A DNA stretch of 18,115 nucleotides from CAZBRS01 sp964494475 (GTDB lineage: Bacteria > Myxococcota_A > UBA9042 > CAZBRS01). Shown in pieces: positions 1 through 7,254 of the stretch (its first letter is position 1; each line of letters begins with the position of its first letter). The stretch is taken from contig CAZBRS010000083.1 of the NCBI GenBank assembly GCA_964494475.1, positions 1-18,115 on the forward strand, written 5' to 3'. The notes under the pieces are model-generated. The model was not told where the DNA came from, did no database searches, and saw only the letters and a program-made list of their open reading frames with translations. A program made the translations under genes and the position numbers.

Positions 1-305
1 ACGGCCGCGCCGCCGGGCGCCGCCGGGGCCGGTTCGCCCGCGTCGGGGCGCTCGACGACCGCGCCGGGCGACTGGGTGCCCGCCTGGGCGGCCTCGCGCG
101 CCTCGCGCACGCGGCGCGCCTGCTCCTCGAGCGTGGCTTGATCGGGATGGCGCGCCTTCAGGCGTTCGGCGTTCTTGGCGCGCAGATCACGATCCTGCAG
201 GGCCTTGGGCGCGGTGGTTCGCGCGGGAGCGGGCAATTGCTGCGCGCTCGCCGTCGTCGCCATCGCGAGCAGGAGGACCACCGCCGGCAGGGACAACCGT
301 CTCAT
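1..305 (-). CDS. Exported protein, N-terminus only; probable T2SS secretin GspD
   Basis: The first 101 codons of a gene that runs off the left edge. The product begins MRRLSLPAVVLLLAMATTASA, a clear Sec signal peptide with an AxA cleavage site near residue 21. A charged, proline- and alanine-rich linker follows (ARTTAPKALQDRDLRAKNAERLK). No secretin N0/N1 domain is reached before the edge. The start is set by GAGGG four bases before the ATG. The gene begins 20 bp after the gspC stop on the same strand, and type II secretion operons commonly run gspC-gspD, so GspD with an extended N-terminus is the best guess. That rests on position, not on recognised secretin sequence. Another secretion-associated periplasmic protein is possible. 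Confidence 0.6.
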   Translation of the reverse strand, partial: MRRLSLPAVVLLLAMATTASAQQLPAPARTTAPKALQDRDLRAKNAERLKARHPDQATLEEQARRVREAREAAQAGTQSPGAVVERPDAGEPAPAAPGGAA

Positions 306-325
306 GAAACCCTCACTTCCACGAG

Positions 326-1321
326 TCACTTGACCTGGTAGAGAAGCTGCATCGATCGACCGCCGCGCTCGACGTCGACCGTGATCTTCGCCTGGTTCTT
401 CAGCTCTTCGAACAGCGTGATGGCCTTGTTCGGGCTGTTCAACTCCGCCCCGTTCACCGACTTGACCACGTCGCCGCTGCGGATGCCGATGGCGCGGTAC
501 AGGCTGTTGGGCCGCACACCGATGAGCTTGAAGCCCTCGTACTTGCCGCCCTTGTAGTTGGGCACCACGCGCGCCTGCATGCCGAGCTTGGTCAGGTCGT
601 TCAACTCGTTCATGAGCATGGAGCGGTCGATCTGGTACTCGTTGGCCGACACGCGCTTGACCCAACTGTCGTACGTGCTGGGGGCCCCGGCGTCGGGGGC
701 GTCGGCGGGCGGCTCGTCGGGCCGCGTCGAGACCCGTCCGGGCACCACGGGGCCGGCCTTGCCCTTGTCGGCCTCGCCGCTGGCGGCGCCGATCTTCATG
801 ACCTGCACCTTGCCGTCGACCTTGACCACCAGGTACTTGGGCTTGATCGCCAGGATGGTGGCCTTGTCGGCGACCTTCATGCCGACGCGCATCATCTTCA
901 TGGCCCCGCCGTCCTTGACCAGCGCCAGCGAGTCGTCGGCCACGCGCGCCACCATGGTCACGACCACCTGGGCGCCGCCCACGTCGGCCTCGGCCAACTG
1001 GTCGCTGTCGCCGGCGTCGAGCGGACCCTCCTCCTCGCCGGCCGCCTCTTCGGCCGGCAGGTCGTCTTCGAGGAAGCGGTCGACGTTGAAGGCGTAGCGT
1101 CCCTTCAACTCGTCGACGGTGATGGCCGCCTTGCCCTCGTCGCCGGCCTCGGAGGCTTGCAGCGCATGGATGCGCTCGTCGAGCCCTTCGGTCGTGAAGA
1201 AGGGCACCTTCAGGTAGCGCTGCCCCGCGTAGTCGGAGACCGACGCCCCCAGGTAGCCGCCGAGCGCCACCACCAGTCCCAGGTGCAAGACCCACAGGTA
1301 TTTCTTGAACAGGTACTCCAT
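326..1321 (-). CDS. gspC: Type II secretion system protein GspC (inner-membrane, PDZ type)
   Basis: 331 residues. GspC links the inner-membrane platform of the type II secretion system to the outer-membrane secretin. A short cytoplasmic start (MEYLFKKYLW) leads into one membrane segment at about residues 10-28 (VLHLGLVVALGGYLGASV). An Asp/Glu-rich linker follows at about 85-115. The homology region at about 112-175 (VVVTMVARVADDSLALVKDG, then VMKIG) is the part expected to touch the GspD N0 domain. The C-terminal 100 residues form a PDZ domain (GFKLIGVRPNSLYRAIGIRSGDVVKSVNG), typical of PDZ-type GspC. The preceding linker holds DRSMLMNELNDLTKLGMQARVVP, also usual in this family. The next gene downstream encodes an exported protein (probable GspD). 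The ribosome site is weak (GGACGGGACG before ATG). Confidence 0.88.
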   Translation of the reverse strand: MEYLFKKYLWVLHLGLVVALGGYLGASVSDYAGQRYLKVPFFTTEGLDERIHALQASEAGDEGKAAITVDELKGRYAFNVDRFLEDDLPAEEAAGEEEGPLDAGDSDQLAEADVGGAQVVVTMVARVADDSLALVKDGGAMKMMRVGMKVADKATILAIKPKYLVVKVDGKVQVMKIGAASGEADKGKAGPVVPGRVSTRPDEPPADAPDAGAPSTYDSWVKRVSANEYQIDRSMLMNELNDLTKLGMQARVVPNYKGGKYEGFKLIGVRPNSLYRAIGIRSGDVVKSVNGAELNSPNKAITLFEELKNQAKITVDVERGGRSMQLLYQVK

Positions 1322-1349
1322 CGTCCCGTCCGAGAGTTCGCCGTGCGTG

Positions 1350-1358
1350 AATGTAGCA
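1350..1358 (-). promoter_or_regulatory. Candidate extended -10 box upstream of gspC
   Basis: On the minus strand TGC-TACATT lies about 30 bp upstream of the gspC ATG and matches the TGn-TANNNT extended -10 form. No good -35 hexamer lies 17 bp upstream. The rest of the 192-bp space to the methyltransferase stop (1322-1513) holds one 7-bp hairpin (GAGGCCG/CGGCCTC, 1399-1422) with no T-run, and nothing else I can name. Confidence 0.3.
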
Positions 1359-1513
1359 AGAACCGTTCCGAGGAATCGCGGGCGCGAGGAGCGCTCGGGA
1401 GGCCGCGTTCGAAAACGGCCTCACCCCCTCCAGACCGCGCCGGCGACAAAATGACGAACCCGGGGGTGGGGTCGCCGGGGAGTTGACAGAATGGCAAGGG
1501 GCCCAGGCGACCC

Positions 1514-3265
1514 TCAGACCGTGGCGGCCCCGGGGCGGCGGAGGAGCAGGGCCTTGAAGTCCGTCGGCGCCAGCCCCATCACGCGCTTGGCCAGGGGCTC
1601 GAAGCGCAACCCCTCGAGGCGCTCGAGCGGCAGGCGCTCGCCCAGGGCGTCGGCGAGCTCGGCCCGGGTGTAGGCGCGCTTCTCGAGCACACCGCCGTGG
1701 CGACGTGCCAGGTCGCGCAGCGCGGTGAACTGGCCGCGGGTGGTCACCCACACGTCGAGGCGCCCGTCGAAGCCCAGCAGGTCGACGACCTCCTCGAAGC
1801 GCGCCTCGAGGCCGGCGTCGGCGGCGACGCGCCGCAGGTGGTCGAAGTGGATCGAGAACTCGGGGTGGTCGAGGTGCTCCGACAGGACGGGGAAGCGGTG
1901 CAGGTCGCCGAACTCGGACAGGTACGCAGAGCCGCCGGGCGCCAGGGCTCGCCCGAGCCGCTCGACCAACTGGAACGCCCCGACGTTCAGGAAGAGCTCG
2001 TCGGGGAGGTTCTCCTCGGCCAGCACGCCGGGGTGGCGCCGAAGAACCGCGGCCAGGTCCGCCGGCAGATCCGGCAGGTCGTCGCCCGCCAGCAGGCGGG
2101 GGGCCTCGTCGCGCTGCAGGCGCACCACGCCGAGATCGCCGATCATCTCGTTCGCGAGGACCAGATCCCAGGAGGCCTCGCCCAGGTCGGCCGCGGCGGC
2201 GTCGCCCGTCAGGAAGCTCACCGGCAGGGGAGCCGCGGCGAGGGCGCCCCGCTGGGCCCGCCGCAGCGCGGGCGACAGGTCGAGGATGGTGTAGCTGAAG
2301 CGGCCGAGCTGTTCGGGCCAGCGCGCCGCCAGGGCCGCCAGGAAGCCGCGCGCCAGGGCCCCCGTGCCCCCGCCGATCTCGAGGATGCGGGCCCCCGACG
2401 GACCGAGCGCGCCCTCGCGCACCAGCGCCTCGAAGAGGGCGGCGCCCCAGGTGCGCCCGCGGAGCCCGGCGTGGGGCTCGCGGAAGAGGTGCGAGAGCGT
2501 GGTCTCGTCGTCGTCGAAGCGCGTGGCGGCGCTGCGGGCGTCGGCGCGGTAGTGCTCGGTGGCCGCCACCACGCGGTGCTCGAGCAGCGGTCGCTCGGGC
2601 GGGGAGGCCGGGTCGAAGGCCTCGTAGGGCATGACCGAGCGCAGGTAGGGCGGCATCGGGAAGGCGACGGGCCGGAACATCTGCAGAGGGTAGTGGCTGA
2701 ACCGCAGGAACTGCCGATCGTGGTGCACCCACCGGACCAGGGTCGCGTGCACCTCGTCGCGCGTCGGCGCCACCTGGCCGCGCGGCGTGGAGGCCGCGAG
2801 CTCCTCGCACAGCGTACGCGCCGAGCGGTTGCCGTCGATGCGCTCCCACAGGCGACGCTCCCAGGCCTTCAGCGTCTCGCGCGTCACCGCTCCCCGGCGC
2901 GCCGTGAGCACCTGCTGGCCGCCCCGGGCGTCGCGGAGGCCGAGCACCCAGGCCCCCTTCACGGGGTAGAGCTCGGGCAGCGAGGCCGCCTCGTCGACGC
3001 CGACCGGGACCAGGCACGACTGGCCGACCAGCACCGCGATCAGCTCGGCGAGCTGCTCCGGCTCGACCGCCAGGCCGGGCGACGCCGCCACCTCGTCGAC
3101 GCGCCGCGGGGTGGCGAACGCGTTCAGGAGGTCGACCACGTCGCGGCTCATCTTGAGCAGGTATCCGAACAGGTCGTGGTAGACGTACACGAAGCCCATG
3201 TGGGCAAACTCGGAAACGTGGGGCGAACGCACCAGGGTGGCGCCGCCCGTTGGCTCCGGACGCAT
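1514..3265 (-). CDS. MidA-like SAM methyltransferase with two N-terminal PqqD-like modules
   Basis: 583 residues. The C-terminal half is a class I SAM-dependent methyltransferase resembling the MidA/NDUFAF7 group (COG1565), which methylates arginine on respiratory complex I subunits in eukaryotes. The SAM motif is ILEIGGGTGAL (294-304). The acidic-loop region is LDLSPALRRAQ (328-338), which matches the group's SPxLRxxQ. ANEMIGDLGVVRL (371-383) stands where the group has NExxDALPV. Residues 20-90 and 115-190 each look like a PqqD-type winged helix (LLKMSRDVVDLLNAF; LWERIDGNRSARTLCEEL), a fold that binds peptide substrates in RiPP systems. No RiPP precursor or radical-SAM gene is visible nearby. 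The start is set by GGGAGG four bases before ATG. The true substrate is unknown. The gene is divergent from the small lipoprotein gene. Confidence 0.72.
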   Translation of the reverse strand: MRPEPTGGATLVRSPHVSEFAHMGFVYVYHDLFGYLLKMSRDVVDLLNAFATPRRVDEVAASPGLAVEPEQLAELIAVLVGQSCLVPVGVDEAASLPELYPVKGAWVLGLRDARGGQQVLTARRGAVTRETLKAWERRLWERIDGNRSARTLCEELAASTPRGQVAPTRDEVHATLVRWVHHDRQFLRFSHYPLQMFRPVAFPMPPYLRSVMPYEAFDPASPPERPLLEHRVVAATEHYRADARSAATRFDDDETTLSHLFREPHAGLRGRTWGAALFEALVREGALGPSGARILEIGGGTGALARGFLAALAARWPEQLGRFSYTILDLSPALRRAQRGALAAAPLPVSFLTGDAAAADLGEASWDLVLANEMIGDLGVVRLQRDEAPRLLAGDDLPDLPADLAAVLRRHPGVLAEENLPDELFLNVGAFQLVERLGRALAPGGSAYLSEFGDLHRFPVLSEHLDHPEFSIHFDHLRRVAADAGLEARFEEVVDLLGFDGRLDVWVTTRGQFTALRDLARRHGGVLEKRAYTRAELADALGERLPLERLEGLRFEPLAKRVMGLAPTDFKALLLRRPGAATV

Positions 3266-3313
3266 GGGGCCTCCCGGCCGGGGATGAGCCGGCGGTCTTC
3301 GAACTCGGGGAAC

Positions 3314-3343
3314 AGCCTACCCGAGGCCACGCGGGGCCGTCCA
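3314..3343 (-). promoter_or_regulatory. Weak candidate promoter for the methyltransferase gene
   Basis: On the minus strand TGGACG (3343-3338) lies 18 bp before TAGGCT (3319-3314), about 50 bp upstream of the ATG. It keeps the TAnnnT pattern of the stronger promoters in this window, but the -35 match is poor. Confidence 0.28.
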
Positions 3344-3349
3344 GCGGTG

Positions 3350-3378
3350 TTGATCTATGCCTGCGTCGATGGTACGCT
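3350..3378 (+). promoter_or_regulatory. Candidate sigma-70 promoter for lipoprotein-rdgB-GH2 cluster
   Basis: TTGATC (3350-3355), 17-bp spacer, TACGCT (3373-3378). The predicted start point is near 3385, giving a leader of about 33 nt to the ATG at 3418. The -10 is imperfect but follows the TAnnnT pattern seen at the other promoters here. Confidence 0.45.
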
Positions 3379-3417
3379 TCGAGCGATTCGACGATGTCCT
3401 TCCAGAGGAGACCCGGG

Positions 3418-3951
3418 ATGGCAAGCCGCTTCGGTTGGCTCTTGGTGGCGCTCGTAGTCGTCCTGGCCGCGGCCTGCGCGACCCCAGAAGGCCCGAAGGT
3501 CTCGGCCGAGACGGCGCGCAAGAAGGGGTTCAAGCCCAACCTGCCCGAGGCCCCCGACTTCCAGAAGCTCGTGGCGCAGCCCCTCAAGGCGTCGAACGGC
3601 GCCTGGACGGTCTATGGCGTGTCCATGAACAAGCAGGCCCTGCTCGACCAGCAGGTCGAGGTGACCGGTCGCGTCAAGGAGCGCCAGGTGTGCTCCGGCG
3701 CGCCGAACTGCCCCGAGCGGCCCTACGTCATGCTCGAAGACCCCGTCGCGCCCCGCTTCCAGCTCATGATCGTTCGCGAGAACGACAAGGGGTTCACCGA
3801 GTTCGAGCCGGGCTCGACGGCGACCCTGGTCGGGCGCCTGCTCGAGCACACCACCGACGGCAAGCTGTTCCGCACCGAGGGCCTGCTGGTCATCGCCGGC
3901 GGCGTCGATCCCGAGCCCAGCCCCGAGGTCGTCGGGCCCGACACGAAGTAA
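3418..3951 (+). CDS. Small lipoprotein with OB-fold-like domain
   Basis: 177 residues, family not recognised. The signal MASRFGWLLVALVVVLAAAC ends in a lipobox with the lipidated Cys at residue 20, so the product is a lipoprotein. The mature part has short beta-strand stretches (QVEVTGRVKERQVC, PYVMLEDP, FQLMIV, STATLVGRLLEH, LFRTEGLLVIAGG) in the pattern of a nucleic-acid-binding-like or tRNA_anti-like OB fold. Lipoproteins with such folds are common, and their ligands are usually unknown. Two Cys (CSGAPNC) could form a disulfide. The start follows GAGGAG with 7-nt spacing. An in-frame ATG at 3394 would add eight residues before the signal and has no ribosome site. The rdgB start lies 9 bp downstream, so the two genes are probably co-transcribed. 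Confidence 0.75.
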   Translation: MASRFGWLLVALVVVLAAACATPEGPKVSAETARKKGFKPNLPEAPDFQKLVAQPLKASNGAWTVYGVSMNKQALLDQQVEVTGRVKERQVCSGAPNCPERPYVMLEDPVAPRFQLMIVRENDKGFTEFEPGSTATLVGRLLEHTTDGKLFRTEGLLVIAGGVDPEPSPEVVGPDTK

Positions 3952-3960
3952 CGAAGCAAC

Positions 3961-4566
3961 ATGCCGCGCGAGCTGGTCATCGCCACGCACAACCGCGACA
4001 AGCTGCGCGAGATCGAACGCATCCTCGCACCCTCCGGGTGGCGCGCGCGGTCCCTCAGCGACCTGGGCGTCGACGCGGTGCCCGTCGAGGACGCGCCCAC
4101 GTTCGAGGGCAACGCGCGCATCAAGGCCCTGGCGGCCTGGCGGGCCACGGGCCTCCCTTCCGTCGGCGACGACTCGGGGCTCTGCGTCGACGCGCTCGAC
4201 GGCGCGCCGGGGGTGCACTCGGCCCGCTTCGCGGGGACGGGGGGCGACCACGCGGCCAACAACGCGCTGCTGCTCGAGAAGCTGGCCGACGTGCCCGACC
4301 CGCGGCGCACGGCGCGCTTCGTGACCGTGCTGGTGCTGGTCGACGGCGCCCGCGAGCTGCGGTTCGAGGGCACGGTCGAGGGGCGCATCGCCCGGCAGCC
4401 CCGCGGCGACCAGGGCTTCGGCTACGACCCCGTGTTCGTTCTGCCCGACGGCAGGCACCTGGCCGAGTACGGCCTCGACGAAAAGAACGCCATCAGCCAC
4501 CGCGGCCAGGCCTTCCGGGCGCTGGCCGCCTTCCTGGCCGGCCTCGACGGCCCGGCGAGCCCGTGA
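3961..4566 (+). CDS. rdgB: Non-canonical purine NTP pyrophosphatase (RdgB/HAM1 family)
   Basis: 201 residues, the usual family length. This cytoplasmic house-cleaning enzyme hydrolyses dITP, XTP and ITP to the monophosphate plus pyrophosphate and so keeps deaminated purines out of DNA and RNA. The N-terminal nucleotide-binding motif is ATHNRDKL (8-15); many members have ATGN here. The catalytic segment SVGDDSGLCVDALDGAPGVH (67-86) contains the general-base Asp70. The base-recognition segments are GDQGFGYDPVF (149-159) and ISHRGQAF (178-185). The gene starts 9 bp after the lipoprotein stop. Its TGA overlaps the GTG of the following gene by 3 bp (GTGA), so translational coupling is likely. Confidence 0.95.
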   Translation: MPRELVIATHNRDKLREIERILAPSGWRARSLSDLGVDAVPVEDAPTFEGNARIKALAAWRATGLPSVGDDSGLCVDALDGAPGVHSARFAGTGGDHAANNALLLEKLADVPDPRRTARFVTVLVLVDGARELRFEGTVEGRIARQPRGDQGFGYDPVFVLPDGRHLAEYGLDEKNAISHRGQAFRALAAFLAGLDGPASP

Positions 4567-7208
4567 ACCGCGCGGCGATCGCCATCCTGGTGGCGTTCGC
4601 GCTCTCGGGGTGCGGGTCCGACGCCAACCCCGTCGACGTGGTCGACGCCTCGCCCGACGAGCCCGAGGTCGCCGCGCTGCTCGAGGTCCCGGCGGGGCAC
4701 CCGGCGCCAACGGCCGCCCGCGCCCGCTTCCTCTCGCTCGACGGCGCGTGGGACTTCGCGCCCGATCCGCAGGACGCCGGGCTCGCCGCCGGTTGGGCCA
4801 CCGGAACGGGAGACGCCGCGCCCTTCGCGACGCGCATCCAGGTGCCCTACCCGCCCGAAGCTGCCGGAGCCTTCACGGGGAGCGACGCCCGGCCCGCCGA
4901 GACCGCGCGCGTGCTCTGGTACCGGGCACGCTTCCGGGTCGACGGGTGGACGGACGGGCCGATCTTCGCCGTCTTCCAGGGCGTCGACGGGCACGCGACG
5001 GTCTGGCTGAACGGCGTGCAGGTGGGCGAGCACGACGGGGGCTACGCCCCCTTCGAGGTCGAGCTCACGGCCGCGCTCGGCGCCGGCCCGAACCGCCCCG
5101 ACGGGGCCGAGGTCGACCCCACGCTGGTGGTGCGCAGCGAGGAGCCCGCGCCCGACGACCCGGCAGCGCTGGTAGGCCTGCAACCGATCGTGGGGAACGT
5201 CTCGGGCATCTGGCGCAGCGTGTACGTCGAAGGCCGCGGCGCGCGCTGGAGCGGAGGCCTCAGGGTGGCCCCCTACCGAACGGGCACGGACTACGGCTTC
5301 AGGCTCAGCGCCCCCCTGCACGGCGACGCCGAGGCCGCCGATCGCTACGAGGTGGTGCTGGAGATGCCCGACGGCCGCCGCGAGGCCCATGGCGGCGATC
5401 TGGACGGCGCCTCGGAGGTGCGCCTCGAACACGGCGGAGTTCCCGCCCCCTGGGCCTGGAGCCCCGCCGCGCCCCACCTGATCGAGGGCGCCTTGCGGCT
5501 GCTGAGCGGGCAGCGCGTGGTCGACGAGCAGCGCTTCTCGTTCGGCGTGCGCGTGGCGAGCACGGACTGGTGCCCGGGGACCTCGCCCGAGGCTGCGCCC
5601 TTCGGGTGCGTGATGGTGAACGACGAGCCGTGGCCTCTCAGGGCCATCGGCTACACCGCTTCCGACGCGTGGCACCGGGGCGCGTGCCCTCCCGGCACGT
5701 GCGAGGTCGACCTGCAGCGGTTGCGCAACCTGGGCTTCAACGCGGTGCGCGTGCGGGGGACGACGCTGCCCTCCCGCGTGCTGGCGGCGGCCGACCGGCT
5801 CGGGCTCCTGGTCCTGGCCGACCTGCCGGGTCTGGCCGAGCACGCCCTGAACCCGCTCGAGACCGGCGGCCGCGCCGCCCTCGAGGCCGAGCTCGAGGCC
5901 CTGCTCCCGGCCGGCGGCCTGCACCCCTCGGTGGTCGCCTGGACGCTCTTCCACGAAGAGGCCGGCCTGCTCCACCCCCCGTTCTGGCAGCACGCGGGGC
6001 TGAAGGACTGGGTGGCCGGGCTGGTCCACCGGGCGCGGGCGCTGGTGCCCGGCGTGCTCGTCGAGGACAACGTCGCGGGGGGCTTCAGCCGACTGCTCGA
6101 CGGCAGCCAACCCCACGTGGTCACCGACGTACAGGGCTACTCGATGCCCGACCTGCCGGCGACCGAGACCGCCGCGTGGCTCGACGAACTCGCCACCCTC
6201 GCCGTACCCGGCTCGTCGTGGAACTTCTTCGGCGCCACGGCCCAGAGCGGCCAGCCCATCGTCGTGTCCGAGGCCGGGTGCCGGACGGGCGCGCCGGCGG
6301 GAGAAGCCCTGGCNNNNNNNNNNNNNNNNNNNNNNNNNNNNNNNNNNNNNNNNNNNNNNNNNNNNNNNNNNNNNNNNNNNNNNNNNNNNNNNNNNNNNNN
6401 NNNNNNNNNNNNNGCCTTCCTCGACACGTGCACGGTGCTCGGGAAGCCCGTGCGCGAACCCCTCTGGACGCGGGAGTTGCCCCTGCCTCCGACGCTCGTG
6501 TTCGGTCCCAACGCGGTGGGCACGCTCGACCTGGTCGCGCCCTCCGAGCCGGGGGTGGTCACCGTGCTCGGACGGCTCCTCGACGCGACCGGCGCGACGG
6601 TGGCGGCCAGTCGGCTGCACCTGGTCGTGGCCGGCGCCTGCCAGCGCGCCCCCGACGACGAGCGGCCGCCCGACGTGGCCGTGCCGCTCGGCCCCACCTG
6701 GAACGGGCAGTGGTCGGCCGGCTGGGGGCCCTCCGCCGGAGGCACGGTCTCGGGCCAGGGCAGCGGCTCGTTCAAGTGGGACCTGTACACCGACCTCGCG
6801 TACGAGCTGGACGACGTGGAGCGCTTCGCCCTGGTCTTCGAGGCCGCGCCCTGCCCCGCCCTGCGCCCGCTCCCGCAGACCGACGCCGAGGCCACGCCGG
6901 GTCGTGGCTGGTGCCGCCTCTTCCCCGAGGGCCAGAAGATGGGATTCCCGCTGGCCGACGCCTACGCCGACGCGCGCGGGGTGCTCTCTGGCGCGCTCAC
7001 CCCCGACCTCGGGTGGGCGTTCGGCGACGTGGTGCGCGTCGACGTGCCCGCCGACCGCATCGGCGTCCCGTGGCTGGGCGTGGTCCGGGTCGAGTGCGGC
7101 GTCGATGCCGACCCGGAGTGGGCCCCCGGCCTGCGCATCTTCGACGAGAACGCGGGGCGGTGGCCCCTGCGCCCCACGCTGTTCGCCTGGAAGAAGGATC
7201 GCAGGTAG
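4563..7208 (+). CDS. Glycoside hydrolase family 2-like lipoprotein, interrupted by an assembly gap
   Basis: Reads as 881 codons from a GTG overlapping the rdgB stop, but 6314-6413 is 100 N, so true length and frame continuity are uncertain. The signal MNRAAIAILVAFALSGC ends in a lipobox with Cys17. The GH2 sugar-binding jelly roll spans about 115-195 (LWYRARFRV, then ATVWLNGVQVGEHDGGYAPF). The TIM barrel follows at about 350-600 (LRNLGFNAVRVRGTTLP). HPSVVAWTLFHEE carries the presumed acid/base Glu465, with His464 where the family nearly always has Asn. IVVSEAGC carries the presumed nucleophile Glu570, shortly before the gap. The C-terminal 260 residues are beta-rich with several Cys and are unlike standard GH2 domains. 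The role would be surface or periplasmic sugar cleavage. Activity is uncertain because of the Asn-to-His change. The TAG stop lies within the GTAGGG repeat. Confidence 0.75.
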   Translation: MNRAAIAILVAFALSGCGSDANPVDVVDASPDEPEVAALLEVPAGHPAPTAARARFLSLDGAWDFAPDPQDAGLAAGWATGTGDAAPFATRIQVPYPPEAAGAFTGSDARPAETARVLWYRARFRVDGWTDGPIFAVFQGVDGHATVWLNGVQVGEHDGGYAPFEVELTAALGAGPNRPDGAEVDPTLVVRSEEPAPDDPAALVGLQPIVGNVSGIWRSVYVEGRGARWSGGLRVAPYRTGTDYGFRLSAPLHGDAEAADRYEVVLEMPDGRREAHGGDLDGASEVRLEHGGVPAPWAWSPAAPHLIEGALRLLSGQRVVDEQRFSFGVRVASTDWCPGTSPEAAPFGCVMVNDEPWPLRAIGYTASDAWHRGACPPGTCEVDLQRLRNLGFNAVRVRGTTLPSRVLAAADRLGLLVLADLPGLAEHALNPLETGGRAALEAELEALLPAGGLHPSVVAWTLFHEEAGLLHPPFWQHAGLKDWVAGLVHRARALVPGVLVEDNVAGGFSRLLDGSQPHVVTDVQGYSMPDLPATETAAWLDELATLAVPGSSWNFFGATAQSGQPIVVSEAGCRTGAPAGEALXXXXXXXXXXXXXXXXXXXXXXXXXXXXXXXXXXAFLDTCTVLGKPVREPLWTRELPLPPTLVFGPNAVGTLDLVAPSEPGVVTVLGRLLDATGATVAASRLHLVVAGACQRAPDDERPPDVAVPLGPTWNGQWSAGWGPSAGGTVSGQGSGSFKWDLYTDLAYELDDVERFALVFEAAPCPALRPLPQTDAEATPGRGWCRLFPEGQKMGFPLADAYADARGVLSGALTPDLGWAFGDVVRVDVPADRIGVPWLGVVRVECGVDADPEWAPGLRIFDENAGRWPLRPTLFAWKKDRR
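6314..6413. other. Assembly gap of 100 N
   Basis: Exactly 100 undetermined bases, the conventional filler for a gap of unknown size. It follows the presumed nucleophile segment of the GH2-like gene. The frames before and after agree only if the true gap length is 1 mod 3, so it cannot be told from this window whether the gene is intact. Confidence 0.98.
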
Positions 7209-7254
7209 GGACACGAGGAATCGCAGGCAGGGACACGATGCATCGTGTCCCTAC
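7205..7254. repeat. GTAGGG palindromic repeat, compound copy between convergent genes
   Basis: Two tandem copies of a 22-bp unit (ATCGCAGG-T/C-AGGGACACGA) start at 7198 and 7220. The second copy, 7229-7240, forms a perfect 24-bp palindrome with 7241-7252 (AGGGACACGATG and its reverse complement). The outer ends are also inverted: GTAGGGACACGA at 7205-7216 and TCGTGTCCCTAC at 7243-7254. The hairpin lies between the GH2-like gene and the MopE-like gene, which point towards each other, so it may stop transcription from both sides. It supplies the TAG of each gene (7206-7208 plus strand; 7253-7251 minus strand). There is no transposase, so a small non-autonomous or REP-like repeat is likely. Confidence 0.85.

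Noticed and set aside
1399..1422. Hairpin GAGGCCG/CGGCCTC as a terminator of the methyltransferase gene
   Set aside because: The loop is 10 nt and no T-run follows on the minus strand, so support is too weak.
4422..7214. 930-codon open frame on the minus strand opposite the GH2-like gene
   Set aside because: It has no family motifs, is rich in Arg, Gly and Val, and spans the N gap. It is an open antisense frame caused by high GC at third positions.
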